64,000 nucleotides of DNA from Gigaspora margarita. Its lineage: Eukaryota; Glomeromycota; Glomeromycetes; Diversisporales; Gigasporaceae. Of this stretch, positions 44,324-55,589 are shown one piece after another. The position numbers and the translations under genes are program-made. Below the pieces are notes generated by a model. The model had not been told where the DNA came from. It did no database searches and was given only the letters and a program-made list of their open reading frames with translations. Each line of letters begins with the position of its first letter. The first letter of the stretch is position 1. The stretch is from NCBI GenBank assembly GCA_009809945.1, contig WTPW01000316.1, forward strand, positions 132,363 through 196,362. The letters are read 5' to 3'.

Positions 44324-45498
44324 AATATAGTTAACACCTATATCAGTTGCTTCAAATAGTTTAAAAAAAGAGTAGATCTAACTAATGTTTACTCTGATAT
44401 AGTCATAATTCAATTCTTTATTCAAAAACTTCAACCTAAATACAATATAAATGTACAAACTGTTAAACCAGATACTTTGAACTATAATATTGCTAAAGTA
44501 TATAAATAGAAAATCGAACAAATAATTACTTTTGATCACAATACCAATGAAGCCAACCAAGCTATAAAATATCTCACTGAAAAATTGCAAAACTTAGTAT
44601 TAATTTTGCTAAAAACAAGCTATTTTAGCTTCTACTCTTGCTTACTATTCTGATCAAAGTAAAATCTATCCTATTAAAAAGCTAGCAATGCTATCTGTTA
44701 GGAGAGTAACAAAAATCAAATGATTTTTTAGAGGAGGAAAGAGGGTAAAATATGTTGAAATTATATATAGGAACTTGATCAAATTTATATTAAGAAGGAG
44801 TAGATCTCTAATAAAAAATAATCAGGTGATTAATAACATAGCTCTTATTATTGTAAACAAAAAGGCCATTTTATTCAAAAACTATTATATCTGATTTCAG
44901 AACAACAAAAGAAACCAAGGATACTAGTTGCATAGTAAAAGTAACAACTATTTTTTTAAAAATAACAAATTCTATAATAAATTCAGATCTCAAAACCAAA
45001 GTAAATCCAGAAACCAAAATTATAACAACTATTCTGGATATAATTGAACTTGAAGCTGAATTCAGTACTATAATAAATATAGAAATGACTAAAGCTATCA
45101 ATTTTTCAATTGATCTTAATTTTACAATCAATCTTCTACTTCTTATTCTCATAATATATATACTATCAATACTACTAATAATTATATTAATAAATAGCTT
45201 GAAACTTTTCTAGTTAATGAATCTATTCGAACTGCTCTTGCTAGCTATCTAGCTAAAGAATTTAATAGAACGCAGATATAAACACCTATTTATACTACTT
45301 CTGTTAATGTAATATTAAACTCTAAGAAAAATCCTATTATGCTATAATTAATAGTGGTGCTGCTATTAGTATGATTTTATATTAAGTTGTTAAAGAACTT
45401 GAATTAATAATAGAGATATCTTTGATCAGTCTAATTGTATTAGCTATTAGATCTTTTTTTTGCTCTTTTGATATTATTAAAAATTTGCCTATTAAAAT

Positions 45499-45795
45499 AG
45501 GGCCCCAGATATCTCCCATATAGGTTATAATCTGAATTTTGGCCAATTTTGATCCAATTTACTAAAAATAACAAAATAAATTTGTTTAAATAACTTTGAT
45601 CTTGTAATCAGAATTAAATGAGCTTTTTTTTGTTAGATGCGCCTTACTGAAAGCTTTATTTTAAAAAAAACTTTATTCAAATTGAACTACTAGATACCAA
45701 GATAATTGCCAAAAACTGTTTTTTTGCTTCTCAAATTTTAGAGGTTTTTGCTAAAAAAATTAAATATGATCTTTGTACTAAATGTCTGGGGTCCT
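45499..45795. mobile_element. AGGACCCC-family MITE in the protease region (297 bp)
   Basis: Ends AGGGCCCCAGATAT and ATGTCTGGGGTCCT. The TSDs ATTAAAAT (45491-45498) and ATTGAAAT (45796-45803) differ by one transition. The interior is the same as 2949-3249 in reverse. Confidence 0.88.
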
Positions 45796-46072
45796 ATTGA
45801 AATTGAAGAAACTACTATTTCTTTGGATATAGAAGTAATGAATATTACCTCTTACTCATTGCTTTTAGATAATGACTAGTTTTAGAAAATAGATACAGTT
45901 ATAGTTAAAAAAAATAAGTTTTATACCCAGTATTGTTATAAAAAAGCTTTGGACAATGATTTGGACAATTTTGAACAATTTTGAACAATTAAATAAAGTA
46001 AAATTACTTAAAATTTTATTAAGATAACCTATTTTAATTTTAACTAAAATGTGTTTAGCACCTAAAAAAATA

Positions 46073-47373
46073 CAGTCAGACCTCGTTATAGTCACCGGTT
46101 TGGGAAACAGGATTTAGGTGACTATAAAAAGGTATGACTATATTAAAAAACCTTGATATAATTACATTAATAGTAAATAAAAATGGATTTTATAATTTAT
46201 TGCATGATGCAATATATTGCACCCTCTATTATAACTATATTGATCATCGATTTTGTGTAACAAATAATTAAAAAATTTTTATCAAACAAAAACTGAAATT
46301 TAATTAATATTAGGATTAGAATTAAGGCCTGGGATGGAGCAAAGGGTATAGTTGATACCAAATTTTCACAATGAATATTTTTTATTAGAACTCCAAAGGT
46401 GGTTTTATAGGCAAAATTTTCAATTAATAGAAAGGATGCAATGTATTGCAGGTGCAATAAATTATAAAACCCAATAAAAATAATAAGTAACTATATCAAA
46501 TAATTTTATTTGGTCGCAATTATTGCTATATATAAACTTTTATTTTTATAAATAAATCGTTTACTGCGCACTAAGTAAAGTTGCTCTACATATCAATTTA
46601 CTTATATTTTGAAATTTTCATAATTTTTCAAGTAATTTTTATTAATATGATTTTACTTTTACGTTATACGAGTAAAACAAAAAATTTTTAAATTTTCAAA
46701 TATTGAAGAGGTTTTTTAGCGATTGCAAGTAGTTATTACATAGTAAAGTCCAAATTTTACTATGTAAATCGATATAAACGCCTAAGTAAATATGTTCAAA
46801 AGGTCAAAATGTATATTTTCTAAAATTTTCATACAGATCAGAGAATGTTTTATTATTTAACTTTAAATTTTTATGTTCATCGAATATATTTTTTAGCAAC
46901 TTTTAATTTTTTCGTCAAACATAAAAATTAAAAGTCAAATAATAAAATGTTTTTCAATATTTCTAAAAATTTTATTATATGTGTATTTTGCTCTTCTAGA
47001 TAAGTTTACTTAAGCGATAATAATCGATTTACATAGTTAAATTTTAACTTTACTATGTAGCGACTACTGTCGATTGTGGAGTAGCTTATTTTTGAATCAA
47101 AGATGTTTTTAAGTTTTTTGACCAAAAGAGGGAGGTAGCTTATTTTAGATAGTAGTCTATTTTCAGACACTTATAGTATATTATTTTATGACTTTATCAA
47201 GGTAAATTTAATATGTTTTTATTACTTTGGTTTTAAAAAAAAAGTAATAGTGACTATAAAGTGATTGTGACTATATTGAGACTAATTCAATAAAAATTAG
47301 GTTGGTAAAAAAAAAACTGTGATTATAATAAGGTTGTGACTATAACAAGTGTGACTATAACGAGGTCTGACTG
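46073..47373. mobile_element. 1301-bp TA-flanked element, CAGTCAGACCTCG ends
   Basis: The ends CAGTCAGACCTCGTTATAGT and the inverse ACGAGGTCTGACTG are flanked by TA. The sibling copy of the host MITE at 28649-28939 lacks the insert and keeps a single TA at the same point (near 28800), an empty-site proof. The interior holds a further TIR structure (about 46193-46466) and two foldback blocks that share the TAAGTAAACTTGTTC motif. No transposase is encoded. Confidence 0.92.
46190..46471. mobile_element. possible nested MITE with ATAATTTATTGCA ends
   Basis: TTTATAATTTATTGCA at the left is mirrored by TGCAATAAATTATAAA at the right, with flanking TA. No independent empty site was found. Confidence 0.55.
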
Positions 47374-47508
47374 TATATAGTTATATATTTTTTAAATAGA
47401 TTTATTAATTATTAAAGCCTAAACAAGCTTTGGACAATCTTGGATATTTGGACAATTTTGGATATGAACAAGCCAAAAAAGGCTATAGACAGCCAAAACA
47501 CAACACTG

Positions 47509-47616
47509 CTATATCCTTAGAGGAGTGCCATTTATCAGCTAATTTTTTAGAGGGTAGAAGAGTAAAGCAAATATCAGGTTCTATATTTAATATAATATAT
47601 ATATATATATATATAT
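47509..47616. other. short unassigned stretch with a TA run
   Basis: Contains AGGAGTGCCATTTATCAGCT and a (TA)n run at 47595-47616; possibly the continuation of the retroelement relic. Confidence 0.35.
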
Positions 47617-50463
47617 TAGCAAATTTATAGTGCAAAATCTTTTGAAAGATCTTGTGAACCTGCAATATTTTTCAAAAGATTTTGCTAACCACAATTTATT
47701 TTGAAATATTTTGCAATATATTTTAAAATATTTCAGTTTTCAAAATATTTTCAAAATATTTTTTGAAAATATGTTAGACCCGAAAAACCAAAAGATCTGT
47801 AACCTGTATTATACCAAGAGCACATTGTTCAAAATATTTCAATAATGTTCAAATATAATCTACAAATTCTATATTACAAGATTAGATTAATCTTTTGTTT
47901 ATATCTTTAGTTTTATATTGTTTTTTTTATTTTTGTTTTGTTTTTTTTTGTTTTTGTTTTACTTTTTTGCATTGTTTTTTCTTTTTTTTTTATTTTGGCA
48001 CTTTACAAGAACACTAACCTAACTTCTCTGGTATTTTGCAAGAAAGCCTACAACTTTTTGACACTTTGCAGGAATACCAATTTGGCTTTGCAAGTGAACT
48101 CAGACTTTAATACTTTGCAAGAACACAACTATTTCACAATTTCTAAATTTTTAAGAATGTTTTTTCACATCTTTTACTTTTTGCCACTTTGAAGAAACCG
48201 ACCCAGACTTTTTAGCATTTTACTGGCATTTTGTGAACATTAATCTGGCATTTGTAATTTCTAAATTTTTAGAGAAATGGAGATTTGGGGCTTCCTTTAT
48301 TTTTTTTTATTTAGTTTGCTTATATTTTTTGTTTTTTATTTGTTTTTTTTTTATTTATTTTTTAATTTTTATTTTATATTTTTAACTTCTTTAGCACTTA
48401 GCTAGAAAACAAACTAACTTTTCTAGCACTTTACAAGAACACCAATTTTAACTTTTCTGATACTTTGCAAGAACAAACCAGATTTTTTTAGCAATTTGCA
48501 AAAATACCAACATTTCTAAGAAGTGTTTTTTTTATTTTTTCACTTCTCTGCTATTTTAGGAAGTATTAAAAAAAAGAGCGAAACGAAAATGATAACCAAA
48601 ACAAAAGAAATAGCTGAAGCAAAATAATAATTAAAACAAAGAAGTAAAATAATAGCTAACTGTGGAGTAAGCAAAAATAAACATGTAGAACTAGTTTTTA
48701 TGAAATTACATGCGATGAAGCGTGAAAGTATTTTAATATATTATATAATACTGTTTTTTTTGTTTTTGTTTTTTTGGTTTTTTTTTGGTTTTATTTTTTT
48801 TGTCATTTTTTTTATTTTTTTTGTATAATAATATATAATAAAATATGTAATAATGAATAAAAATGTATACAGTCAAACCTCTATATAGTCACCCTCTATA
48901 TAGTCACAAAACCAATATAATCACTTTTTAAGTTTAATCTTTTTACTATAATTTTCACCTATATAAGCATATTTGTATTATAATCACTATCACAATTTTT
49001 TATTTACTATTTATATAAAACTACCCTACATAATCACATTATTATTATAATATTTTGAATTAATTATTTTATTATTATAAATATTTTTGTAAGTTATTAA
49101 TTATTATTTTTTAACAAGTAAAAATTTTTAAATTTGTTTTTTTTAATAATCAATTATCTTTTCTACATATAAAACTTAAAATTATACCAAGTAAATCGAT
49201 AAAAATGCTCTAAGTAACCTTGTTTAGAAGATAAAATTACATATATTTTGAAGTTTTCAAATAATTTAAATAATATTTTATTATTACACTTTTACAATTT
49301 ACGTTTATTCAAAAAAAATTAAAAAAAATTAAAACTTTTTAACTTAATCGTAAATTATAAAAGTGCATTAATAAGATTTTAACCAAATTATCTCAAAATT
49401 TCAGGGTATAAGTAATTTTGTATCCTAAACAACTTTACTTAGATCATTTTTATCGATTTACTTTAGATAATTTTAATTTTATATGTAGCTACGATATACG
49501 ATTATTTTAAAAAAAATTAAAAAAAATTTTTTAAAATAATCATATATCGTAGCTACATGTAAAAGTTAAAATTATCTAAAGTAAATCGATAAAAAGATCT
49601 AAGTAAAGTTGTTTAGGATACAAAATTACATTTATACTGAAATTTTGAGATAATTTGGTTAAAATCTTATTAACCACTTTTATGATTTACGGTTAAGTTA
49701 AAAAATTTTAAATTTTTTTAATTTTTTTCGCCTAAGTGTAACTTGTAAAAGTGTAATAATAAAATGTTATTTAAATTATCTCAAAATTTAAACATATATG
49801 TAATTTTGTCTCCTGAACAATGTTATTAGAACATTATTATCGATTTACTTAGTAATATTTTAACTTTTATATGTAGCAATTATAATCGATTATTTAAAAA
49901 ATAAAAATTTTTATTTATTAAAACATCTATATAATCACAATTTTTTTTATATACAATTTTATTATAATTGTGATTATATAGAATTCCTCTATATTAGCTA
50001 CATCTCTATATAATCACCACTTTTTGTATCCCAAGAGTGTGACTATATGGAGGTTTGACTGTATTTAATTTAAAATTTAATACATAATAATAAATAAAAA
50101 ATATAAAATTTTATATTAAATTGCAAAAACCTGTAAAAACATTCAAAAATTTGCAAAAGCATGATTATGTAAATATGTATATCATTTATTATTTTTTTAA
50201 AAATTTTGAAATTATATGTGAAATATTACCTCCTGCGATCCTAGAGGAGAAATAATTAGATACAGAATTTCATTTGCCTTATTTTGTAATATTATATTTA
50301 ACAATATTTCGCAATATATTTTAAAATATTTTGAAAGAATTTCAATTTTAAAATATTTCAAAATATTTTAAAATGTTTGAAATATTTTATATTGATCACA
50401 ATTCTTTTGAAAGATTTTGGCATGCAATTTTTTTCAAAAGATTTCATATATTTATTTTGCTAA
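47617..50463. mobile_element. foldback element family F, copy C, split by the 1192-bp TA element
   Basis: The end AGCAAATTTATAGTGCAAAA mirrors an imperfect right end near 50463 (TTTTGCTAATA). The AT-rich core repeats phrases such as TTTGCAAGAACA and long T runs. The core is collinear with 14556-16345 and 1-1430. The annotated inner TA element must be removed to align them. Confidence 0.7.
48870..50061. mobile_element. 1192-bp TA-flanked element, CAGTCAAACCTCTATATAGT ends
   Basis: The TA target is duplicated at 48868-48869 and 50062-50063. The paralogous foldback at 1267-1300 reads straight through the same point with a single TA (TATATTTAATT), giving an empty site. Inside, the arms contain repeated TATATAGTCAC motifs near both ends and a hairpin of TACGATATACGATTATTTTA type near 49485-49560. 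No ORF. Confidence 0.92.
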
Positions 50464-50763
50464 TACTATAATATAGAGAACAGTCAATTAACATTACTAT
50501 CAAATAAAACATATATTCAACTATATAATTTAGTATTTAAACTACTGATTTATATCTAAAATTAGATTTTAGAAATTAGATTATTGATCCTTGCTGCATA
50601 GTCATAGAGAAGAGCTTATATAATAGGCTAATTCATATAGATCAAACAGATTATGCTAATAATAGATTATTATTGTTGTTGTTATACTAAATTTCCAACA
50701 TGATTTTCTCAAAATGGAAAAAAACTATAAGCTGTGTTTTAATTAACTGTGTTCCATATTATA

Positions 50764-51011
50764 TGGGGGTGAGTCAGTAGAAAAGGGTCAAATTTTTTCT
50801 AAGTAAAAGATTTCTTGACTTTAAGCTTAAATATCTTAACAACTATCTTAATAAATTTAATAATTTTTTTTTATTTTATTTCTATATAATTTCAAGATTA
50901 AAATAAAAAATTTTTTAGCAAGTTTGATTAAATAGTTGTCAAGATATTTTAATTTAAAAATTAAAAAAATTTTACTAAAAATGATTTGTTCCTTTTCTAC
51001 TAACTCACCCC
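50764..51011. mobile_element. 248-bp MITE, TGGGG ends, copy 2
   Basis: Starts TGGGGGTGAGTCAGTAGAAA and ends TACTAACTCACCCC, flanked by TATA words. About nine in ten bases match 21332-21580 by eye. Confidence 0.85.
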
Positions 51012-51095
51012 TATATATATAATTTTTAAAATTTTTAGTAAATTGCCAATAGCCATTATATAGTAAAGTCTAAATTCTACTATATAAATCAATTA

Positions 51096-52921
51096 GGCTG
51101 CTCCAATTTAAATCTATGTTTAACATAACCCCCTTGAGCAAATTATGGGAGGAGTTAAACAACATATATATATATATAATACTTAGATTCAAATTTCACT
51201 TTACATATTACTAAAATGAACCATACTAAAAAATCACCAAAATTAGAGTAGCTATATAATGCAGTCATGCTAGACCTAGGAACATTATATAAGTTAGTTA
51301 GAATTAATTAGTAAAATTTTATGAATCATAAGATTTTATAGAATTTTATTAATAAAATTTGATAAAATCTTATAATACACAAATTTTTATTAATTAATTC
51401 TAACTTTATGCACTAAGTAAACATGCTTAGCACTTAAAAATACATCAAATATTTTTTATTTTCCTTAAAATTTAGAGAATAGATGCATAATTTTGGGTTT
51501 TTGATTAAAAAAGTCAAATTTAAGCATCTTTTCTCCAATCTTTCAAACTTCATGTAAATAAAAACAATTCTGCTAATTTAATGTATTTTTAGCCTCTGAA
51601 CAAGTTTACCTAATAAATTAATCAGTAAAAGTTTGTGAATTATAAGTTTTTATACAATTTTATTAATAAAATTCTATAAAATTTTATGATTCACAAAATT
51701 TTACTAATTTATTCTAACTACATGCACTAAATAAACTTATTTAGAACCTAAAAATACATTAAATCAGCAGAATTGTTTTTATTTTACTTAAAATTTGGAG
51801 AAAAGATACTTAAATTTGACTTTTTTGATCAAAAATCCAAATTTAAGTATCTATTCTCCAAATTTCAAGTAAAATAAAAACAATTCTACTGATTTGATGT
51901 ATTTTTAGGTATTGTACAAGTTTACTTAGTGCATTAAATTAGAATTAATCAGTAAAAGTTTGTGAATAATAAGATTTTATAGAATTTTATTAATAAAATT
52001 CTATAAAATTTTATGATTTATAAAGTTTTACTAATTTATTCTAACTCCATGCACTAAATAAATTTATTTAAAACCTAAAAATACATTAAATCAGCAGAAT
52101 TGTTTTTATTTTACTTGAAATTTGGCGAAAAGATGCTTAAATTTGACTTTTTTGATCAAAAATTCAAAATTATGCATCTATTCTTCAAATTTCAAGTAAA
52201 ATAAAAATAACTATACCAATTTGATGTATTTTTAGGTGCTGTACAAGTTTACTTAGTGTATTAAGTTAGAATTAATTAGTAAAAGTTTGTGAATCATAAA
52301 ATTTTATAGAATTTTATTAATAAACTTCTATAAAATTTTATGATTCACAAAATTTTACTAATTTATTCTAACTCCATGCACTAAATAAACTTGTACAACC
52401 TAAAAATACATTAAATCGGCAGAATTGTTTTTATTTTACTTGAAATTTGGAGAAAAGTGCTTAAATTTGACTTTTTTGATCAAAAATCCAAAATTATGTA
52501 TCTATTCTCTAAATTTTAAGTAAAATAAAAATAACTTTGCCAATTTGATGCATTTTTAGGTGCTGAATATGTTTACTTAGTGCATTAATTAATAAAAATT
52601 TGTGTATTATAAGATTTTATAAAATTTTATTGATAAAATTCTATAAAATCTTATGATTCATAAAATTTTACTAATTAATTCTAACTTCATGCACTAAGTA
52701 AACTTGGTAGCACCAAAAAATATATATAAGTATATTCAAACTCAGACCAATTTGCATAAAATTTAGAGTCTGAGTCTGGTTCGATCCTAGATCAGACCCA
52801 AACTAGACCTATTCTGATTCTAGCCGGACCCAAACTAGACCTAATCATATGTTGTTTAAATCCTCCCCTCTAAAAAATTTTGAACTTGTTATGTTAAACA
52901 AAGAATTAAATTGGAGTAGCC
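51096..52921. mobile_element. 1826-bp element with TTA TSD and a palindromic satellite interior
   Basis: Ends GGCTGCTCCAATTTAAAT and TTAAATTGGAGTAGCC, flanked by TTA (51093-51095, 52922-52924). Subterminal TGTTTAACATAAC is mirrored at 52890-52905. The interior is the repeat array at 51290-52700. Three-base TTA sites suggest PIF/Harbinger affinity. Confidence 0.85.
51290..52700. repeat. tandem array, about 320-bp unit, 4.3 copies, each made of two palindromes
   Basis: Units begin at about 51297, 51615, 51935, 52263 and 52585 with TTAGAATTAATTAGTAAAA. In each, one palindrome centres on TTTTATTAATAAAATTC and another on TTTTTTGATCAAAAA, separated by CACTAAGTAAACTTG and its inverse. Confidence 0.87.
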
Positions 52922-53394
52922 TTATTTGCACTTAAGTAAACTTATTTGGGAGACTAAATTACACCTATTCTAAAAGTTTCATCAAAAAAGGAGTACCTTT
53001 TATTATTTGACTTTTAATTTTTATATTCAACGAATATATTTTGTTAATAAAATTTTAATCTTTTTATTGAACATAAAAATTAAAATCCAATTAATAAAAA
53101 GTTCTTCAATTTTGTTATAAATTTCAAAGTATACGTATTTTGATCGTCTGAATAAGTTTACTTAAGCGACTTTAATCAATTTGTTTAGTAAATTTGAACT
53201 TTACTATGTAGCAACTTTTGTCGATAGTAGGGTAGCTTATTTTTGGGTTAAAGATGTTTTTGCGTTTCTTGACCAAAAAAGAAAGTAAAATTTTAACCAA
53301 TCAAATTTTTGAAAAATTATCAGGCAGAAAGTGGGGGTTAGCTACTTAGTAAAACCCTAATTAGCTAATAAATGGCCCTTCCCTTAAAGAAGTA

Positions 53395-53900
53395 CAACAA
53401 ATTATTTAATTAGGTTTATATAGGTCCTACTCTCTAGTAATAAGACTATTGACCAATTAAATTTTAATATTTAAAAAAGCTCAAAAATGTCTTTGATCTA
53501 AAAATAAACTACCACATGATCGACAACAGTTGCTATATAATAAAGTCAAAATTTTACTATATAAATTGATTATAGTCACTTAAGTAAACATTTTTAGAAA
53601 ATCAAAATACACTTACTTTAAATTTTTTTTAGTATTAGAGAACTTTTGATTATTTGACTTTTGATTTTTATATTTGATAAAAAAATTAAAATTTTTAAAA
53701 AAATATATTTAACGAATATAAAAATTAAAAGTTTAATAATAAAAATTTGAATAAAAATTTTTGGAGTATATGTATTTAGTCATCTAAATAAGTTTATTTA
53801 AGCGATTATAATCGATTTGTATAGTAAAATTGGACTTTACTATGTAATGACTACTTTTAATTGCTAAAAACCAATTTTATTTAAAAATAATTTTTTTACC
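53395..53900. mobile_element. palindromic element family E, copy 2
   Basis: Starts TTAGGTTTATATAGGTCCTA and parallels 13545-14065: arm pairs TATATAATAAAGTCAAAA and GACTTTACTATGTAATGA, and an inner pair TTTTTATATTTGATAAAA and TTTAACGAATATAAAAA. Confidence 0.72.
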
Positions 53901-54043
53901 AAATTTATATATAGTTTTAAGCAATTTTGCAAGAACTACTAATCCATTTTAGCTAAAATTTTAATATAATATAGGTGAATATTAGGCCATATAAAGTTAA
54001 TTTTTTGGTTCTCATAACATAAGACAAAAAAAATGATCTGCCC

Positions 54044-54691
54044 AGGACCCCAAAATATAGGGAGGAGTAGGGTTTTAGTTTGTTTATTTTTGGCTTTTTT
54101 TGTGCAGATCATTTTCTTTTATACAGTACCGGACAGCAAAAACCATAAATTTTTTTTTAAAGGCACCAAATTTAAGAATTTTATAACGTTTCTGATTGGC
54201 TAATTTTTGTGTAACAAAATTATGATTGGTTAAAAATATAAAAATGATTTTTTTTTATATAATAAGTGCCAAATTTTGGATATTATACTGTATTTAGTAA
54301 TTTTTAATAATAAATATTAACTAATCAAATCGCGAACACGTGATTAAGCATCAATCTGATTGGTTGATTGTCCTGTGCCAAATTTCTACTTTACTATAAA
54401 AGTTGCTGAACTTTAAACCCTTATAACTTCTTTAAAAAGCAAGATATCAAAAATCTGTCTTACAGATTTGTAGTTTAGGTTACAAATAAAAAATTTGTAA
54501 GAGGGATTTTTAAAATAATTACTTGTTGTGAAGTTATTAGACTTTAAACAATGCCAAAAAAAATGGATGGTTTTTACTGTCCGGTACTATAGTAATTAGT
54601 TTGCTTATTTTTGCCTTTTTTTCTTGCAGATCTTTTTATATTTTAGTAATTTTTGTAAAACCTTATCCTTTTGTAGATATTTCGGGGTCCT
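54044..54691. mobile_element. AGGACCCC-family element with a nested TA element
   Basis: Ends AGGACCCCAAAATATAG and TATTTCGGGGTCCT. The TSDs ATCTGCCC (54036-54043) and ACCTGCCC (54692-54699) differ by one transition. Confidence 0.87.
54124..54589. mobile_element. 466-bp TA-flanked element, CAGTACCGGACAG ends
   Basis: TA at 54122-54123 and 54590-54591. Starts CAGTACCGGACAGCAAAAAC and ends TTTTTACTGTCCGGTACTA. A TA target and CAGT ends fit Tc1/mariner-type elements. No ORF. Confidence 0.87.
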
Positions 54692-55082
54692 ACCTGCCCA
54701 TTTAGACTTTTATTTAAAAATTTTATATATAAAATTCCAAAAAAAATTTTTTGAAATCCCACCCAACTATTAAAATATATAAAAAATTTTTTTCAAAAAA
54801 TTTCTGAAATATAACTCGAGTAGGTTATGAGAATCAAAAAATTAACTTTAAATGGTCTTATATCTATTTATAGTAAAAATTTTAGCTTATTTAGAGAAAT
54901 AATTGTTGAGAAATTCAATTCAAATATTATATAATTTTATTATAATAAATCAATATTATTGGTTATTTATACTATATAAATATATAAGATGTAATTAAAT
55001 AAGGACACCTCCTAGAAAATTATATGATTTTTTGCACTTTTTTTAGATAAAACAAAAAGAAAATTCATATACTATATTTTAG

Positions 55083-55278
55083 TATGAATAAGCACCTCTT
55101 TTTTTAAAATTTTAAACTCAACATTCTTGATAACTATCTAATCAAACTTAATAAAAATTTATTTATTTAAATTTTATAAATCTATAAAATTTAAATAAAT
55201 AAATTTTTATTAAGTTTAATTAGATAGTTATCAAGAATGTTGAGTTTAAAATTTCAAAAAAGGGGTGCTTATTCATGA
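55083..55278. mobile_element. 196-bp near-perfect palindrome
   Basis: TATGAATAAGCACCTCTTTT at the left is mirrored by AAAAGGGGTGCTTATTCATG at the right, and the arms stay complementary to a centre at TTATAAATCTATAA near 55185. Confidence 0.82.
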
Positions 55279-55589
55279 TAGAATACGGTACCTACTATAT
55301 ATAAACATAACCAATTTCAATTAGTTAATTGTTAAGATATTTAAGATTAAAATTTTAAAAAAAAGGAATGCTTATTTATAATAGGATATGGTATTGTGTT
55401 TACAATATAAATTAATTTGTGATCTGCCTAAGAACTAGTAAAAAAATATAGTAAACAGTGGAAATATGTTTACTATATATATTTTGTCTTTTTTAAAAGT
55501 TAAAATTTTCTAAAAACAAACTAATTTTTTACTAGATAAATATCTCTTTAAATTAAGTAAAAGTTGTAAAGAAGAAAATTCTAGTTATA

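Larger units (their letters stand above)
35860..45925 (+). pseudogene. Ty3-like gag-protease relic, interrupted by a LINE and three MITEs
   Basis: Coding segments are about 36060-36180, 43021-43315, 44100-44130, 44332-44900, 45290-45498 and 45796-45925. The gag part contains IWLKKFERATKANY (43080s) and, further on, VNTYISCFK and the LQPKYNINVQTVKPDTLNY region. A decayed CCHC knuckle (S-x2-C-x3-G-H) is at 44843-44869. The retropepsin has INSGAAISM at 45347 (Asn in place of the catalytic Asp of D-S-G) and ITSYSLLLDND near 45843-45875. In-frame stops are frequent, for example at 43060 and 43107. Removing the LINE, the TA-flanked MITE (43316-44099) and the AGGACCCC-family MITEs (44131-44323, 45499-45795), each with one TSD copy, leaves one frame across every junction. 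No reverse transcriptase or LTR could be recognised. Confidence 0.7.
45928..47508. mobile_element. hAT-like MITE (family H1), split by the 1301-bp TA element
   Basis: Starts CAGTATTGTTAT and ends ACAACACTG. Outside the nested element it is about 278 bp and collinear with 28649-28939, including the triplicated GAACAATTTT motif. The flanking 8-mers TTTATACC and CTATATCC do not match well, so the TSD is lost or the end is inexact. Confidence 0.75.
51012..53370. mobile_element. E-type foldback element split by the 1826-bp TTA-flanked element
   Basis: The phrases ATATAGTAAAGTCTAAATTC (51058) and GAACTTTACTATGTAGC (53205) are arm partners. The sequence ACTATATAAATCAATTA stops at 51095 and resumes as TTATTTGCACTTAAGTAAAC at 52922, continuous with other copies of the family. 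Confidence 0.7.
53945..54900. mobile_element. palindromic element enclosing two nested elements
   Basis: The left arm AAAGTTAATTTTTTGGTTCT is mirrored by GAATCAAAAAATTAACTTTA near 54832. Further out, AGCTAAAATTTTAATATA and TAAAAATTTTAGCTTA also pair. Confidence 0.78.

Noticed and set aside
44378-45152. Minus-strand hydrophobic ORFs (44590-44378, 45152-44871)
   Set aside because: They are antisense to gag-like coding sequence that reads on the plus strand.
47430-47665. Overlapping plus and minus ORFs near 47.5 kb
   Set aside because: They run through an H1 MITE end and a TA dinucleotide run; no coding character.
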